DNA from: an uncultured Oscillospiraceae bacterium
Lineage (GTDB): Bacteria; Bacillota; Clostridia; Oscillospirales; Acutalibacteraceae
Direction of reading: 5' to 3'
Assembly: GCA_900547275.1 (NCBI GenBank)
Contig: URGA01000032.1
Span: 1 to 20,233, forward strand
DNA length: 20,233 nt
The notes beneath the pieces are model-generated. The model saw only the letters and a list, made by a program, of their open reading frames with translations. It did no database searches and was not told the DNA's origin. Positions within the stretch are counted from its first letter, which is position 1, and each line of letters begins with the position of its first letter. Made by a program: the position numbers and the translations under genes. Below are positions 6,380 through 14,976 of the stretch, in pieces.

Positions 6380-7573
6380 TTAGGAATTCTTAATATCAGC
6401 CGCAACTTGGCCGAGACGGGCAAGACCTTCTTTAATGGCCTCGTCAGACGGAGTTGAAAAATTAAGCCTGATATAGTGACACTCACGGGTATCATCTGTT
6501 AAAAATGCGTTTCCGGGCACACCAGCCACTTTCTTTTCAACGCCTCTCTTACAGAAATCAAGCATATCAACATCATCCGGCAGTTTGCACCAGACGAAGA
6601 GACCGCCCTCGGGTCTTACATACTCAACGAAACTGCCGAGTTCCTTATCAATGCAATTGCAGATAAGATCCAGTTTCTTGCGATAGATATTTCTAATCTT
6701 TTCTATATGCTTTGCAACGTCATACTTCGTCAGCCATTCGTAAACGATAAGCTGGTTGAGCATTGCCGTATGGACGTCCGACGCCTGTTTTCCAACCGTC
6801 ATCTTTGCAAGTATCGGTTTCGGCGCTATGCAGTAAGCAACTCTGAGACCCGGTGAAAGAATTTTTGAAAACGAGCCGGCATAAACAACAATATCTTCTG
6901 TGTCCATACTCTTCAGCGTTGGCACGGCAGTGCCTGCAACACGAAGTTCGCCGTAAGGATTGTCCTCAAGTATGATTACGCCGTACTTATTGGCGAGTTC
7001 ATACATTTTTCGGCGCTTTTCAAGGCTCATTGTTGTTCCCGACGGGTTCTGAAAATTCGGAATAGTATAAATAAATTTCGCGTTTGGAGTTGTCTTAAGA
7101 GCTTCTTCCAGCGCTTCCATATTCATTCCGTCCGCTTCTACAGGAACACCTTTAAGCTTACATCCGTAAGAGCGGAAGCAATTTAGCGAACCGATAAACG
7201 ACGGCTCTTCACAGATAACCGTGTCACCCTCGTTGCAAAGGACTTTTGTTACCAGATCCATAATCTGAGTAGCACCGCTGACGATAAGCACTTCGTCAGC
7301 AGAAGCGTTTATATTTTCCCGTTCTTTCATCCACTGCGCCATTTTTTCTCTGAGCGGCTGATATCCTTCTGAAACGCCGTACTGAAGAGCGTCGATAGGA
7401 TGTGTAGCCAAAATATCCGCAGTTATCTCGCGCACTTCGTCAACAGGAAACGCGTCCGGAGCGGGATTGCCCGCCGCAAGCGGAATTATCGCAGGGTCAG
7501 CAGTCGCCTTCAGAATTTCTCTGATAGCGCTGGGCTGAAGTGATGATATTTTATCGGAAAAAATGTATTCCAT
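6380..7573 (-). CDS. PLP-dependent fold-type I aminotransferase (class I/II, LysN/MocR-C-terminal-like)
   Basis: 397 residues. Residues for PLP binding are clear: SGATQ (99-103), PNFQNPSG (172-179), EDNPYGEL (203-210, aspartate D204 and tyrosine Y207), the Schiff-base lysine K237 in SFSKILSPGLR, and the following R244. The N-terminal motif LAAGNPAPDAFP is typical of the subgroup with 2-aminoadipate/valine-pyruvate and other broad-range aminotransferases. No GntR DNA-binding domain is attached, so it is an enzyme and not a MocR regulator. The substrate cannot be decided. Start ATG 7573 is the only good one, but its SD (AAAAAGGAC) is rather far (about 15 nt). It is 21 nt downstream of the TagB-like gene and 18 nt upstream of trpS. 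Confidence 0.88.
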   Translation of the reverse strand: MEYIFSDKISSLQPSAIREILKATADPAIIPLAAGNPAPDAFPVDEVREITADILATHPIDALQYGVSEGYQPLREKMAQWMKERENINASADEVLIVSGATQIMDLVTKVLCNEGDTVICEEPSFIGSLNCFRSYGCKLKGVPVEADGMNMEALEEALKTTPNAKFIYTIPNFQNPSGTTMSLEKRRKMYELANKYGVIILEDNPYGELRVAGTAVPTLKSMDTEDIVVYAGSFSKILSPGLRVAYCIAPKPILAKMTVGKQASDVHTAMLNQLIVYEWLTKYDVAKHIEKIRNIYRKKLDLICNCIDKELGSFVEYVRPEGGLFVWCKLPDDVDMLDFCKRGVEKKVAGVPGNAFLTDDTRECHYIRLNFSTPSDEAIKEGLARLGQVAADIKNS

Positions 7574-7594
7574 GGGTTTTGATCGCTGTCCTTT

Positions 7595-8707
7595 TTAAGA
7601 AAATAAAGATATAACAAATCCTGCCAGAATTTCGGCATTGTTTGTTTTAGTATTTTCAACGTACTTATTTTTGAACGCGAAAAGGCATTCGTAATCGTAC
7701 GCCTGTGTCCGTATCGCCTTGAGAAGTTCTTCTCCGTCCTCAAAAACGGCAGAGGGCATCTCTGTTTTCAAATCAATATTAAGTCCCCTGTCGCGGCTGT
7801 AAAGGTCATAATCGGGCACAAAGAAATAAAGCGGCTTCATAAGAAGCGCGGCTTCAAACGCACAGGCAGAATAATCGGTAACAATAACATCCGCCATCTG
7901 CATTAAATCACAAGTTGAATAACTGCCGTTAACAGAATAATCGCCGTCGCGTCTTACTTTACTGAGAGGATGAGCGCTTATTATCAGGCGATATCTCGTT
8001 TCATCTGAAAAAGCGGCTTTCAGTTCCTCGGCAACGTATGCTTCCCTGTCTCTGAAAGTAGGGAGATAAAGCACCGTCTTTTTTTCACCCAGGTCGGGAT
8101 TTTCAGAATAAAACTTCTGGGCGTGTCCCGGCTGAGGAGTAAGGATACGGTCTACTCTAGGCAGTGAACATATTTTAATTCTATCGGCTGAACAGCCGAA
8201 CGCTTCCATATAAAATTTTGCCGCGGCAGCTGAAGGTGCCAGAACATAGTCATAATTTTTATGCATACGCATTGCGCGGCTGACTTTCTCGTCTCTGCCC
8301 TCTTTTGTTCCGAGAGACTGAAGGCCGAACTTCTTAACCGCTCCCAGAGCGTGCCACATCTGGATAACTTTTACTTCTTTTCTGTGGCTCAGGCATGATA
8401 CGGCAATGGAATATGTGTCAACGATAACCACCTGAGAATTGGCAATCGCGCGCATATCGCCGAGAATATGAAAAGCGTATTTGATTTTTTCGGCAAAGCC
8501 CTCCTCCATCATCATAAGCCTGAAAACCTGAGGAGTGCCCGGGCTGTTTTTTTCAATAGCCCGGGACAAAAGCTCCATATCAAGACTTTTTTCATTGCTC
8601 TGACGAGAGAGATAAAGCACCTGCCGTTTTGGCTTGCTGAAAGCTTTTATCGGCGCATAAATAATCCTCAAAACAGCTTTAAGCAAAGCGATGGCAAAAA
8701 CTTTCAT
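7595..8707 (-). CDS. CDP-glycerol glycerophosphotransferase family protein (TagB/TagF-like)
   Basis: 370 residues, near the size of single-domain TagB. Recognised by the family motifs IQMWHALGAVKKFG (115-128, includes the WH pair), LYLPTFRD (213-220), SAHPLSK (244-250) and VTDYSACAFEAALLMKP (276-292), then DLYSRDRGLNID. Members transfer glycerol-phosphate or ribitol-phosphate units from a CDP-activated donor to a membrane-bound glycan, acting at the inner face of the membrane. The basic, amphipathic N-terminus (VLRIIYAPIKAF) suits membrane association. No CDP-glycerol synthesis gene (tagD) or other glycan gene is adjacent. Start ATG 8707 is 9 nt after glyA with a weak SD. It might prime, polymerise or decorate a teichoic acid or capsule; which of these is undecided. 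Confidence 0.85.
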   Translation of the reverse strand: MKVFAIALLKAVLRIIYAPIKAFSKPKRQVLYLSRQSNEKSLDMELLSRAIEKNSPGTPQVFRLMMMEEGFAEKIKYAFHILGDMRAIANSQVVIVDTYSIAVSCLSHRKEVKVIQMWHALGAVKKFGLQSLGTKEGRDEKVSRAMRMHKNYDYVLAPSAAAAKFYMEAFGCSADRIKICSLPRVDRILTPQPGHAQKFYSENPDLGEKKTVLYLPTFRDREAYVAEELKAAFSDETRYRLIISAHPLSKVRRDGDYSVNGSYSTCDLMQMADVIVTDYSACAFEAALLMKPLYFFVPDYDLYSRDRGLNIDLKTEMPSAVFEDGEELLKAIRTQAYDYECLFAFKNKYVENTKTNNAEILAGFVISLFS

Positions 8708-8716
8708 ATTTTAAAA

Positions 8717-9973
8717 TCACGCCTCGTAAAGAGGATATTTCTTGCAGATCTCCGCAACGCCTGCGGCAATCTTTTCCTTTGAATTTTCAAAATCATTAAC
8801 CGCAAGATAGATATATTCGGCAATCTTATCCATATCTTCGGTATTAAGACCTCTTGTTGTAGCGGCAGGAGTTCCGATACGAACACCTGAAGTAACAAAC
8901 GGTGAAAGAGGCTCGTTTGGTACTGTGTTCTTATTAAGAGTAATATGAACCTCGTCAAGGCGATGCTCAAGTTCTTTACCGGTAACGTCTGTTCCGATAA
9001 GGCTCAGGAGCATAAGGTGGTTGTCAGTTCCGCCTGAAACAAGATTTAGACCTCTGTCTGTAAGACCCTTTGCAAGAGCTTTAGCGTTATCAACAACACG
9101 CTGCTGATATTCTTTGAACTCGGGCTTAAGAGCTTCGCCGAAGCAAACAGCCTTTGCGGCGATAACGTGCATAAGCGGACCGCCCTGTGTACCCGGGAAC
9201 ACAGCGGAATTAAGTTTCTTGATAAGATACTCATTGTTGCAGAGAATAAGACCGCCTCTGGGTCCGCGGAGTGTCTTATGAGTAGTTGTTGTTACAACGT
9301 CGGCATAAGGCACCGGATTCTGGTGAAGTCCGGCTGCAACAAGACCGGCGATGTGAGCCATATCTACCATCAGCATTGCGCCGTTGGCATGAGCAATGTC
9401 AGCCATTCTCTTGAAGTCGATTTCTCTTGGATAAGCAGAAGCACCGGCAACAACGAGTTTCGGTTTAACTTTATTTACCTGCTTTGCAAGTTCTGCATAA
9501 TCAATAAATCCTTCGTCGTTTACGCCGTAAGGAACAAAGTTAAAATACTTACCGCTGATATTAACGGGTGAACCGTGGGTAAGGTGGCCGCCGTTGTCAA
9601 GGCTCATGCCCATAACGGTATCGCCCGGTTTAAGCAGAGCAAAATAAACTGCAGTATTTGCCTGGGCGCCTGAATGGGGCTGAACGTTGGCATAATTAGC
9701 GCCGAACAGCTTGCAGGCACGCTCAATAGCAATATTTTCAACTACGTCAACATACTGGCATCCGCCGTAGTAACGCTTTGAAGGCAGTCCCTCTGCATAT
9801 TTATTTGTAAGTACAGAGCCCATTGCCGCCATAACCTGAGGTGATACAAGGTTTTCCGAAGCAATCAGTTCAATATTGCCGCGCTGACGGTCAAGTTCTT
9901 CCTGCATTGCCTTGGCAACTTCCGGGTCGGTTGTATTTACAAGGCCGATGGAATCGTAGTAATCTGAAAACAT
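8717..9973 (-). CDS. glyA: Serine hydroxymethyltransferase
   Basis: 418 residues, the standard bacterial length. Interconverts serine and glycine with tetrahydrofolate, feeding one-carbon units to purine, thymidylate and methionine synthesis. Diagnostic features: IELIASEN (34-41), NVQPHSGAQANTAVY (96-110), SLDNGGHLTHGS (124-135), DMAHIAGL (204-211) and the PLP lysine K233 in VTTTTHKTLRGPRGG. Start ATG 9973 has GGAGG with an 8-nt spacer. It is the first gene of a four-gene unit and has its own promoter facing away from yebC. Confidence 0.98.
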   Translation of the reverse strand: MFSDYYDSIGLVNTTDPEVAKAMQEELDRQRGNIELIASENLVSPQVMAAMGSVLTNKYAEGLPSKRYYGGCQYVDVVENIAIERACKLFGANYANVQPHSGAQANTAVYFALLKPGDTVMGMSLDNGGHLTHGSPVNISGKYFNFVPYGVNDEGFIDYAELAKQVNKVKPKLVVAGASAYPREIDFKRMADIAHANGAMLMVDMAHIAGLVAAGLHQNPVPYADVVTTTTHKTLRGPRGGLILCNNEYLIKKLNSAVFPGTQGGPLMHVIAAKAVCFGEALKPEFKEYQQRVVDNAKALAKGLTDRGLNLVSGGTDNHLMLLSLIGTDVTGKELEHRLDEVHITLNKNTVPNEPLSPFVTSGVRIGTPAATTRGLNTEDMDKIAEYIYLAVNDFENSKEKIAAGVAEICKKYPLYEA

Positions 9974-10011
9974 TTTATTTTCCTCCGCTTATTTATATTT
10001 TTTATTTATAT

Positions 10012-10040
10012 ATGATACCATAATTATAAGCAATATACAA
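10012..10040 (-). promoter_or_regulatory. Promoter of the glyA unit
   Basis: Minus strand: -35 TTGTAT (10035-10040, weak), a 17-nt spacer, and -10 TATCAT (10012-10017) with an upstream TGG that makes an extended -10. The predicted leader is about 32 nt, too short for a riboswitch. A second TATAAT sits in the spacer (10021-10026) but has no good -35 at the right distance. Confidence 0.6.
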
Positions 10041-10101
10041 CAGAAATTTCCTTATAAATATGCAAACTGCAAGCTAATAACGGTATATAATTAATTTACT
10101 C

Positions 10102-10130
10102 TTGATAATAGCCGCCTGTTGTGATAAAAT
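10102..10130 (+). promoter_or_regulatory. Promoter of yebC
   Basis: Plus strand: -35 TTGATA (10102-10107), a 17-nt spacer, -10 TAAAAT (10125-10130), with TGA directly upstream as an extended -10. It is divergent from the glyA promoter, about 60 bp away. The leader of about 95 nt has only short hairpin potential (AGCC-GCG-GGCT near 10163). Confidence 0.7.
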
Positions 10131-10231
10131 TTATAGGAATTTTGAATAGTAAGTTAATTAAGAGCCGCGGGCTAATCAGTTAAAATACGAATTATCGTCT
10201 GCCTGCAGCCGGAAAGGATAGGGATATTATT

Positions 10232-10975
10232 ATGAGCGGACATTCCAAATGGAGCACTATAAAACGTAAAAAAGGCGCAAACGACGCCGCAAGAGCAAAA
10301 GTTTTTACAAAAATCGGCCGTGAGCTTGCAGTAGCCGTTAAGCAGGGCGGACCTGACCCGAACGTTAACTCAAAGCTGAAGGATATTATCGCAAAAGCAA
10401 AGCAGAACAACGTTCCCGGCGACAATATTGACCGTATGCTCAAAAAGGCCGCAGGTGAAACAGACACCGCTAACTACGAAGAAATCATTTATGAAGGATA
10501 CGGACCCAGCGGCGTTGCCGTTGTCGTTGAAGCGCTTACGGACAACAGAAACCGTACTGCGGGCGAAGTTCGCCATTACTTTGACAAGGCCGGCGGAAAC
10601 ATGGGCACTCAGGGTTCTGTTACTTTCATGTTTGGCCGCGAAGGCGTTATCGTTATTGAAAAAGAAGACGTTGACCCGGACAAGCTTATGGAAGACGCAC
10701 TTGAAGCAGGCGCAACCGATTTTCTCACTGACGATCAGGACATTTTTGAAATTCGCACAGAGCCAAACGACGTAGGAGCAATCCGCGAGGAATTAGAGGG
10801 CAAAGGCTACCACATTATTTCCTCAGAGCCGGCGTATATCCCCTCAACAACAGTTCGTCTTGAAAGCGAAGAGGATATGCAGAAGATGGCAAGAATGATT
10901 GAAATGTTTGAAGAGAACGACGACGTTCAAAACATCTGGCACAACTGGGAAAACGAAGACGAATACGAAGGCTGA
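10232..10975 (+). CDS. yebC: YebC/PmpR/TACO1 family protein
   Basis: 247 residues, typical for the family. The N-terminus SGHSKWSTIKRKKGANDAARAKVFTKIGRE is the family hallmark, followed by GGPDPNVNSKL, IDRMLKKA, YEGYGPSGVA, EVRHYFDKAGGNMG and the acidic C-terminus. Family members are described as transcriptional regulators (PmpR) and, more recently, as ribosome-associated translation factors related to mitochondrial TACO1, so the old regulator label should be used with care. Start ATG 10232 is preceded by AAAGGATAGGGA. It is the only plus-strand gene here and stands alone, without the ruvC gene that often follows it. Confidence 0.96.
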   Translation: MSGHSKWSTIKRKKGANDAARAKVFTKIGRELAVAVKQGGPDPNVNSKLKDIIAKAKQNNVPGDNIDRMLKKAAGETDTANYEEIIYEGYGPSGVAVVVEALTDNRNRTAGEVRHYFDKAGGNMGTQGSVTFMFGREGVIVIEKEDVDPDKLMEDALEAGATDFLTDDQDIFEIRTEPNDVGAIREELEGKGYHIISSEPAYIPSTTVRLESEEDMQKMARMIEMFEENDDVQNIWHNWENEDEYEG

Positions 10976-10994
10976 TAACCTTTTAAACATAAAA

Positions 10995-11022
10995 AAAGCG
11001 CACACCAAACGGTGTGCGCTTT
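10995..11022. terminator. Bidirectional terminator between yebC and the ABC ATPase gene
   Basis: A perfect 12-bp stem (AAAGCGCACACC with GGTGTGCGCTTT) has an AAAC loop. On the plus strand it is followed by TTAATTTTTT, and on the minus strand by a run of T. It lies between convergent genes, 19 nt after the yebC stop and 12 nt after the ATPase stop, so it serves both. Confidence 0.92.
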
Positions 11023-11034
11023 AATTTTTTATAA

Positions 11035-11784
11035 TTACTTTTTCTTGCCTGTTTTTTCTTCATAAACCGCAGTAACTGAGTCAACGTCGCCCTGAGCAAT
11101 TATCTTGCCTTTTTCAAGCAGAATTGCGGTATCGCAAATATCTTTTACCTGCTGAATATTGTGGGAAACGAACAGCACGGTTACGCCTTTATCAAACATT
11201 GACTGAACCTTAGCAAGGCTCTTTTTGCGGAAACGGGCGTCGCCTACTGACAATACTTCGTCAAGTATAAGAATATCGGGCTCAACGGCAGTTGCTATTG
11301 AGAAACCGAGACGTGCCTTCATTCCTGAAGAATAGTTTTTCAGCGGAACGTCAATAAACTTGCCAAGTTCTGAAAAGGAGACGATCTCGTCATACTTCTT
11401 TTCAAGATAGTCACGGTCATAGCCGAGAATAGCGCCGTAAAGGAAAATATTTTCCTTACCGGAATAGTTGGGGTCAAAGCCGGCTCCCAGTTCAAGCAAA
11501 GGAGCGATTACGCCTTTCTTTTTAACCGTTCCCGATGTGGGCTTATAAACTCCTACGATTGTTTTAAGCAGCGTGCTCTTTCCGGCTCCGTTAAGGCCGA
11601 GAATAGCCAAATGCTGACCCTTTTTAACATCAAAACTAATGTTGTCAAGAGCATAGAATTTTTTATATTCCAACTGCTTTTTAAGAAGTTTGATAATATA
11701 TTCCTTTAAGTTGTCAACCTTTTCCTTGTTCAGGTTAAACGCCATAGTAACGTTCTGAACGGAAATTACTACATCATCATTCAT
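11035..11784 (-). CDS. ABC transporter ATP-binding protein, polysaccharide/teichoic acid export type (TagH/Wzt-like)
   Basis: 249 residues, a single nucleotide-binding domain without the C-terminal carbohydrate-binding extension of some Wzt proteins. Walker A GLNGAGKS (63-70), signature SSGMKARLG (152-160), Walker B ILILDE (171-176) and H208 in VSHN. The insert before Walker A (YIIKLLKKQLEYKKFYAL), GVIAPLLELGAGFDPNYSGKEN and LSVGDARFRKKS are typical of TagH, RfbB and KpsT-type ATPases that export undecaprenyl-linked glycans with an ABC-2 permease. No such permease is beside it; the upstream neighbour has four predicted helices and a different layout. Start ATG 11784 has AAAGGATG and follows the upstream gene by 7 nt. 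Confidence 0.88.
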   Translation of the reverse strand: MNDDVVISVQNVTMAFNLNKEKVDNLKEYIIKLLKKQLEYKKFYALDNISFDVKKGQHLAILGLNGAGKSTLLKTIVGVYKPTSGTVKKKGVIAPLLELGAGFDPNYSGKENIFLYGAILGYDRDYLEKKYDEIVSFSELGKFIDVPLKNYSSGMKARLGFSIATAVEPDILILDEVLSVGDARFRKKSLAKVQSMFDKGVTVLFVSHNIQQVKDICDTAILLEKGKIIAQGDVDSVTAVYEEKTGKKK

Positions 11785-11791
11785 GATTTTA

Positions 11792-12613
11792 TCATCCTTT
11801 AGCGTTTTTTCCGGTTAACCGGGCGGCGATGGCAATAATAACAGAAAGTACTACAAGTCCCGCTCCTGCCGCAAGATTTATATACAGGCAGTCAGCAACA
11901 TATTTCGTTACAGCCTGAGAGATATACTCCGGAAAGAAATAAAATTCTTTCTGGCTTTTATATATCATCATTACTGATGTGAAAATAAGGGTCGTAAATC
12001 CGGAAGCGCATACCGCATCGCTTACAAAGACCGCACAGCGGCGTCTGCCGCCGCAAACCTTTATCAGTGCGGCAACGCTGGCGGCGCAAAGAAGCGCTCC
12101 GGCAACAACGCCGCAAACAGAAGCTTTTGCGCTTATGTCTGAAAACTGACGAAGATTGTCAATATAAACAAATTCGACCCTGGACGTAAGATAATCTGAA
12201 AACTCTTGTTCAAACTGTTTTTCACCCTCCGGTGAACTTACGCCTGCAACTGAAACGGCGTTTTCAGTAAGTTTTGCAGAAATATCACTGATTTTCTGCT
12301 GATAATCACTGTCGCCTTTCAGCTTCAATTTATTATTTACATATGAATTGACGGTATTCCTGATGTCTTCTTTCTCTACCGCGTCTGCCGCTGTTTCATC
12401 TATTCCATACTCAAGGCAAAGGTCCTGAGCGTAAAGATGAGCGTCGTTGTAAAGTCCGTCAACGTAAACATCGCCGGTAAACGCCGCCGAAATCCTGCTG
12501 CTGTTTCCGAAAACAGCACCTACAAGAATAGACAAAACCGTTATGCTGACAAACACAAAGAGAAGAAATGACCAGATATAAGGCAAAAATCGCGAGCGTG
12601 AATTATTTTTCAT
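11792..12613 (-). CDS. Four-helix membrane protein with a large extracytoplasmic domain, unknown function
   Basis: 273 residues; not recognised as a named family. Predicted helices at about 13-36, 165-187, 196-218 and 244-266. The arginine-rich turn GGRRR (188-192) and the lysine-rich C-terminus fit an N-in, C-in topology, which places residues 37-162 outside. That outer domain is hydrophilic and rich in D, S, A and K, with YVDGLYNDAHLYAQDLC near its start and no LPXTG motif. It overlaps the upstream sortase-like gene by 11 bp, and its SD GGAGGTG lies in the coding sequence of that gene, so the two are probably made together. It could be a partner or substrate platform for the sortase-like protein; this is inference. 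Confidence 0.7.
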   Translation of the reverse strand: MKNNSRSRFLPYIWSFLLFVFVSITVLSILVGAVFGNSSRISAAFTGDVYVDGLYNDAHLYAQDLCLEYGIDETAADAVEKEDIRNTVNSYVNNKLKLKGDSDYQQKISDISAKLTENAVSVAGVSSPEGEKQFEQEFSDYLTSRVEFVYIDNLRQFSDISAKASVCGVVAGALLCAASVAALIKVCGGRRRCAVFVSDAVCASGFTTLIFTSVMMIYKSQKEFYFFPEYISQAVTKYVADCLYINLAAGAGLVVLSVIIAIAARLTGKNAKG

Positions 12614-13277
12614 TCTGGTTCACCTCCACAGCCGGTCCTGACGCTTTTTCGCAGAAAACGTAATAACGCTGGTTTTCTGTTTTTGAAAAAGCAGTCTTCG
12701 GATATGTGCAAAACAGAATCAACTTTTCACGGTCTATTGCCATTGTATCAACAGACTCATCGGATTTCTTAACAGCCGTTTCGGTCACACGGTATGTAAA
12801 CTGGCCCCAGTTTGTAGACAGGGTAAGCATATCGCCTTTTTTCAGTTTGTCAATATTCTTAAACCATGTGGAATTATAGCCGGAAAGAACGGTGGTTGAA
12901 CCGTAACCCGGCAAGCTGTAATCCGTTGACGCCGCGGCTCCCGCGCGCATACAAATTCTGTTTGCGCCATAATAAACCGCGCAGTCAATATCTGCGCTTT
13001 CACTTGTCAGTCTGCCGAACTGCTGACCGCCGGCAACGCTCTGCTTGTCCACAATGCCGAAAGTATTCGGCATCGGGTCAAAATCATTGCTGAGCTTCAA
13101 ATCGCTTTCCGCCATGGAAAGCTGGCTCTGTGCAGTGTGGACGGTGTCTGTTGCAAAATCGATACCCAGAAACCACATAGGAACGGATACCGCGCCTGCA
13201 ATAAGTACAAACACCGCAACAATCAGCAGATGGCGCAAAATCTTTGCACCGGAAATATTTGCCTTTCCATCTTTCAT
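12603..13277 (-). CDS. Sortase-like membrane protein with Tyr replacing the catalytic His
   Basis: 224 residues. One N-terminal helix (about 15-37) followed by an extracytoplasmic sortase-type domain: CAVYYGANRICMRAGAAAS (99-117), LPGYGSTTVLSGYNSTWF (122-139), KLKKGDMLTL (144-153), LILFCTYPK (186-194) and QRYYVFCE (203-210). In active sortases the triad is His-Cys-Arg. C190 and R204 can be aligned, but the histidine of the GH motif is Y134 (codon TAT). It may be inactive, use another base, or act in binding. Active relatives cut a sorting signal and join proteins to the wall or to each other. ATG 13277 has GAGGAC and starts 3 nt after ilvD. No LPXTG substrate is in the window. Family confidence is fair; activity is doubtful. 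Confidence 0.7.
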   Translation of the reverse strand: MKDGKANISGAKILRHLLIVAVFVLIAGAVSVPMWFLGIDFATDTVHTAQSQLSMAESDLKLSNDFDPMPNTFGIVDKQSVAGGQQFGRLTSESADIDCAVYYGANRICMRAGAAASTDYSLPGYGSTTVLSGYNSTWFKNIDKLKKGDMLTLSTNWGQFTYRVTETAVKKSDESVDTMAIDREKLILFCTYPKTAFSKTENQRYYVFCEKASGPAVEVNQNEK

Positions 13278-13280
13278 CTG

Positions 13281-14942
13281 TTAGTCCTCAAATACAGCGC
13301 CTCTTGAACCGCTTGTAACGTGCTGAGCATAGCGCTTAAGATAACCAGAAAGTTCCTGAACAGGAGGTGTCCACTTCGCTCTTCTCTCAGCCAGTACTTC
13401 GTCTGAAACGTTTACGCGAAGAACTCTTGCGGGAATGTCGATCTCAATTTCATCGCCGTCCTCAACGAGAGCGATTGTGCCGCCCATAGCAGCCTCAGGG
13501 CTTACATGGCCGATTGACGCGCCTCTTGTAGCGCCTGAAAAACGTCCGTCAGTAAGCAATGCAACGCTGTTGCCAAGGCCCATACCGATAATAGCCGATG
13601 TGGGAGAAAGCATTTCGCGCATACCGGGTCCGCCCTTCGGTCCCTCGTAACGGATAACTACTACGTCGCCGGCAACTACCTTGCCGCCTGTAATAGCTTC
13701 AATGGCTTCTTCTTCTGAATTATAGCATTTTGCAGGGCCTTTGTGCTGCATCATTTCAGGCAGAACTGCGCCCTTCTTTACAACTGAGCCTTCCTCTGCA
13801 AGATTGCCCCAGAGAACAGCAATACCGCCGTCCTGGCTGTAAGGATTTTCAAGAGTGTGGATAATTTTTCCGTCTGCGTCGGGAGCGTTTGCAATTCGGT
13901 CTGCAACCGTGCCGCTGACAGTAAGAGCGTCTGTGTTGATCATGCCGCCCTTTGCCAGTTCTTTCATAACGCTCTGAATTCCGCCCACCTCATCAAGGTC
14001 AGTGATGAAGATAGAGCCTGCAGGATTGAGCTTGCAGATCTGGGGTGTCTTTCTGCCGTAAGAGTCAAGAGTTTTAAGGTCGATATCGTGACCCGCTGCA
14101 TGAGCAATGGCAGTAAGATGAAGGATAGTATTTGTTGAACAGCCGATAGCCATATCTGTACGCATTGCGTTTTCAATTGACTTTTCGGTAATAATGTCAG
14201 ATGGCTTAATGTCGTCGCGAAGCAAATCCATAACGCGCTCACCTGCCATCTTTGCAAGGCGCAGACGCTTGCTCATTACTGCAGGAATAGTGCCTGTGCC
14301 CGGAAGTGACATACCGATTGTTTCGGTAAGGCAGTTCATTGAGTTTGCAGTGTACATACCTGAGCATGAACCGCAGGTTGGGCAGGCTGTGAAAGCGCAG
14401 CTTTCAAGATTGGCTTCTGTCATTCCGCCGACATTGTACTTGCCGATGTATTCAAACATTTCGGACAGGCCGATACCGGTGTCTGTTTCAGTGCTCTTGC
14501 CGGGAAGCATCGGGCCGCCGCTGATGAAGATACAGGGCAGATTAAGTCTGCAAGCCGCAAGAAGCATTCCGGGAACGATCTTGTCGCAGTTGGGAATAAA
14601 CACGATGGCATCCAAAGGATGAGCAGTAAGCATAACCTCAATGCTGTCAGCGATAAGTTCACGGGAGCAAAGGCTGTACTTCATGCCCTTATGGTTCATT
14701 GCGATACCGTCGCAAACGCCGATTGTGTTGAATTCAAAAGGAACGCCGCCTGCGTTGCGGATACCGGCTTTAACCTGCTCTGCGATTTTGTCCAGATGCA
14801 TATGGCCGGGAATATAGTCGCTCTTTGAGTTAACAACGGCTACAAACGGTCTTTTCATTTCGAGTTCGTCAATGCCGAGAGCTCGCAAGAGAGAACGGTG
14901 GGAGGCTCTTGACGGCCCCTCCTTGATTAAATCTGATCTCAT
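13281..14942 (-). CDS. ilvD: Dihydroxy-acid dehydratase
   Basis: 553 residues, the usual length. Dehydrates 2,3-dihydroxy-3-methylbutanoate and -pentanoate in valine and isoleucine synthesis (with leucine and pantothenate derived from the former). Family signatures: VGVCDGIAM-type loop at 74-82, FIPNCDKIVPGML (115-127, with the active-site K121), CPTCGSCSGMYTANSMNCL (187-205) for the iron-sulfur cluster, and GRFSGATRGASIGH near the C-terminus. Start ATG 14942 has GAGGAG with a 6-nt spacer. It follows lysS by 34 nt with no terminator between, so it is probably read from the greA promoter. No other ilv genes are in the window and no T-box precedes it. Confidence 0.97.
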   Translation of the reverse strand: MRSDLIKEGPSRASHRSLLRALGIDELEMKRPFVAVVNSKSDYIPGHMHLDKIAEQVKAGIRNAGGVPFEFNTIGVCDGIAMNHKGMKYSLCSRELIADSIEVMLTAHPLDAIVFIPNCDKIVPGMLLAACRLNLPCIFISGGPMLPGKSTETDTGIGLSEMFEYIGKYNVGGMTEANLESCAFTACPTCGSCSGMYTANSMNCLTETIGMSLPGTGTIPAVMSKRLRLAKMAGERVMDLLRDDIKPSDIITEKSIENAMRTDMAIGCSTNTILHLTAIAHAAGHDIDLKTLDSYGRKTPQICKLNPAGSIFITDLDEVGGIQSVMKELAKGGMINTDALTVSGTVADRIANAPDADGKIIHTLENPYSQDGGIAVLWGNLAEEGSVVKKGAVLPEMMQHKGPAKCYNSEEEAIEAITGGKVVAGDVVVIRYEGPKGGPGMREMLSPTSAIIGMGLGNSVALLTDGRFSGATRGASIGHVSPEAAMGGTIALVEDGDEIEIDIPARVLRVNVSDEVLAERRAKWTPPVQELSGYLKRYAQHVTSGSRGAVFED

Positions 14943-14976
14943 GATAAACTCCTCAAAGTAAATTACAATTCATATC

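Noticed and set aside
13281..14942. T-box or attenuator control of ilvD
   Set aside because: The 34 nt in front of ilvD have no room for a T-box and no terminator.
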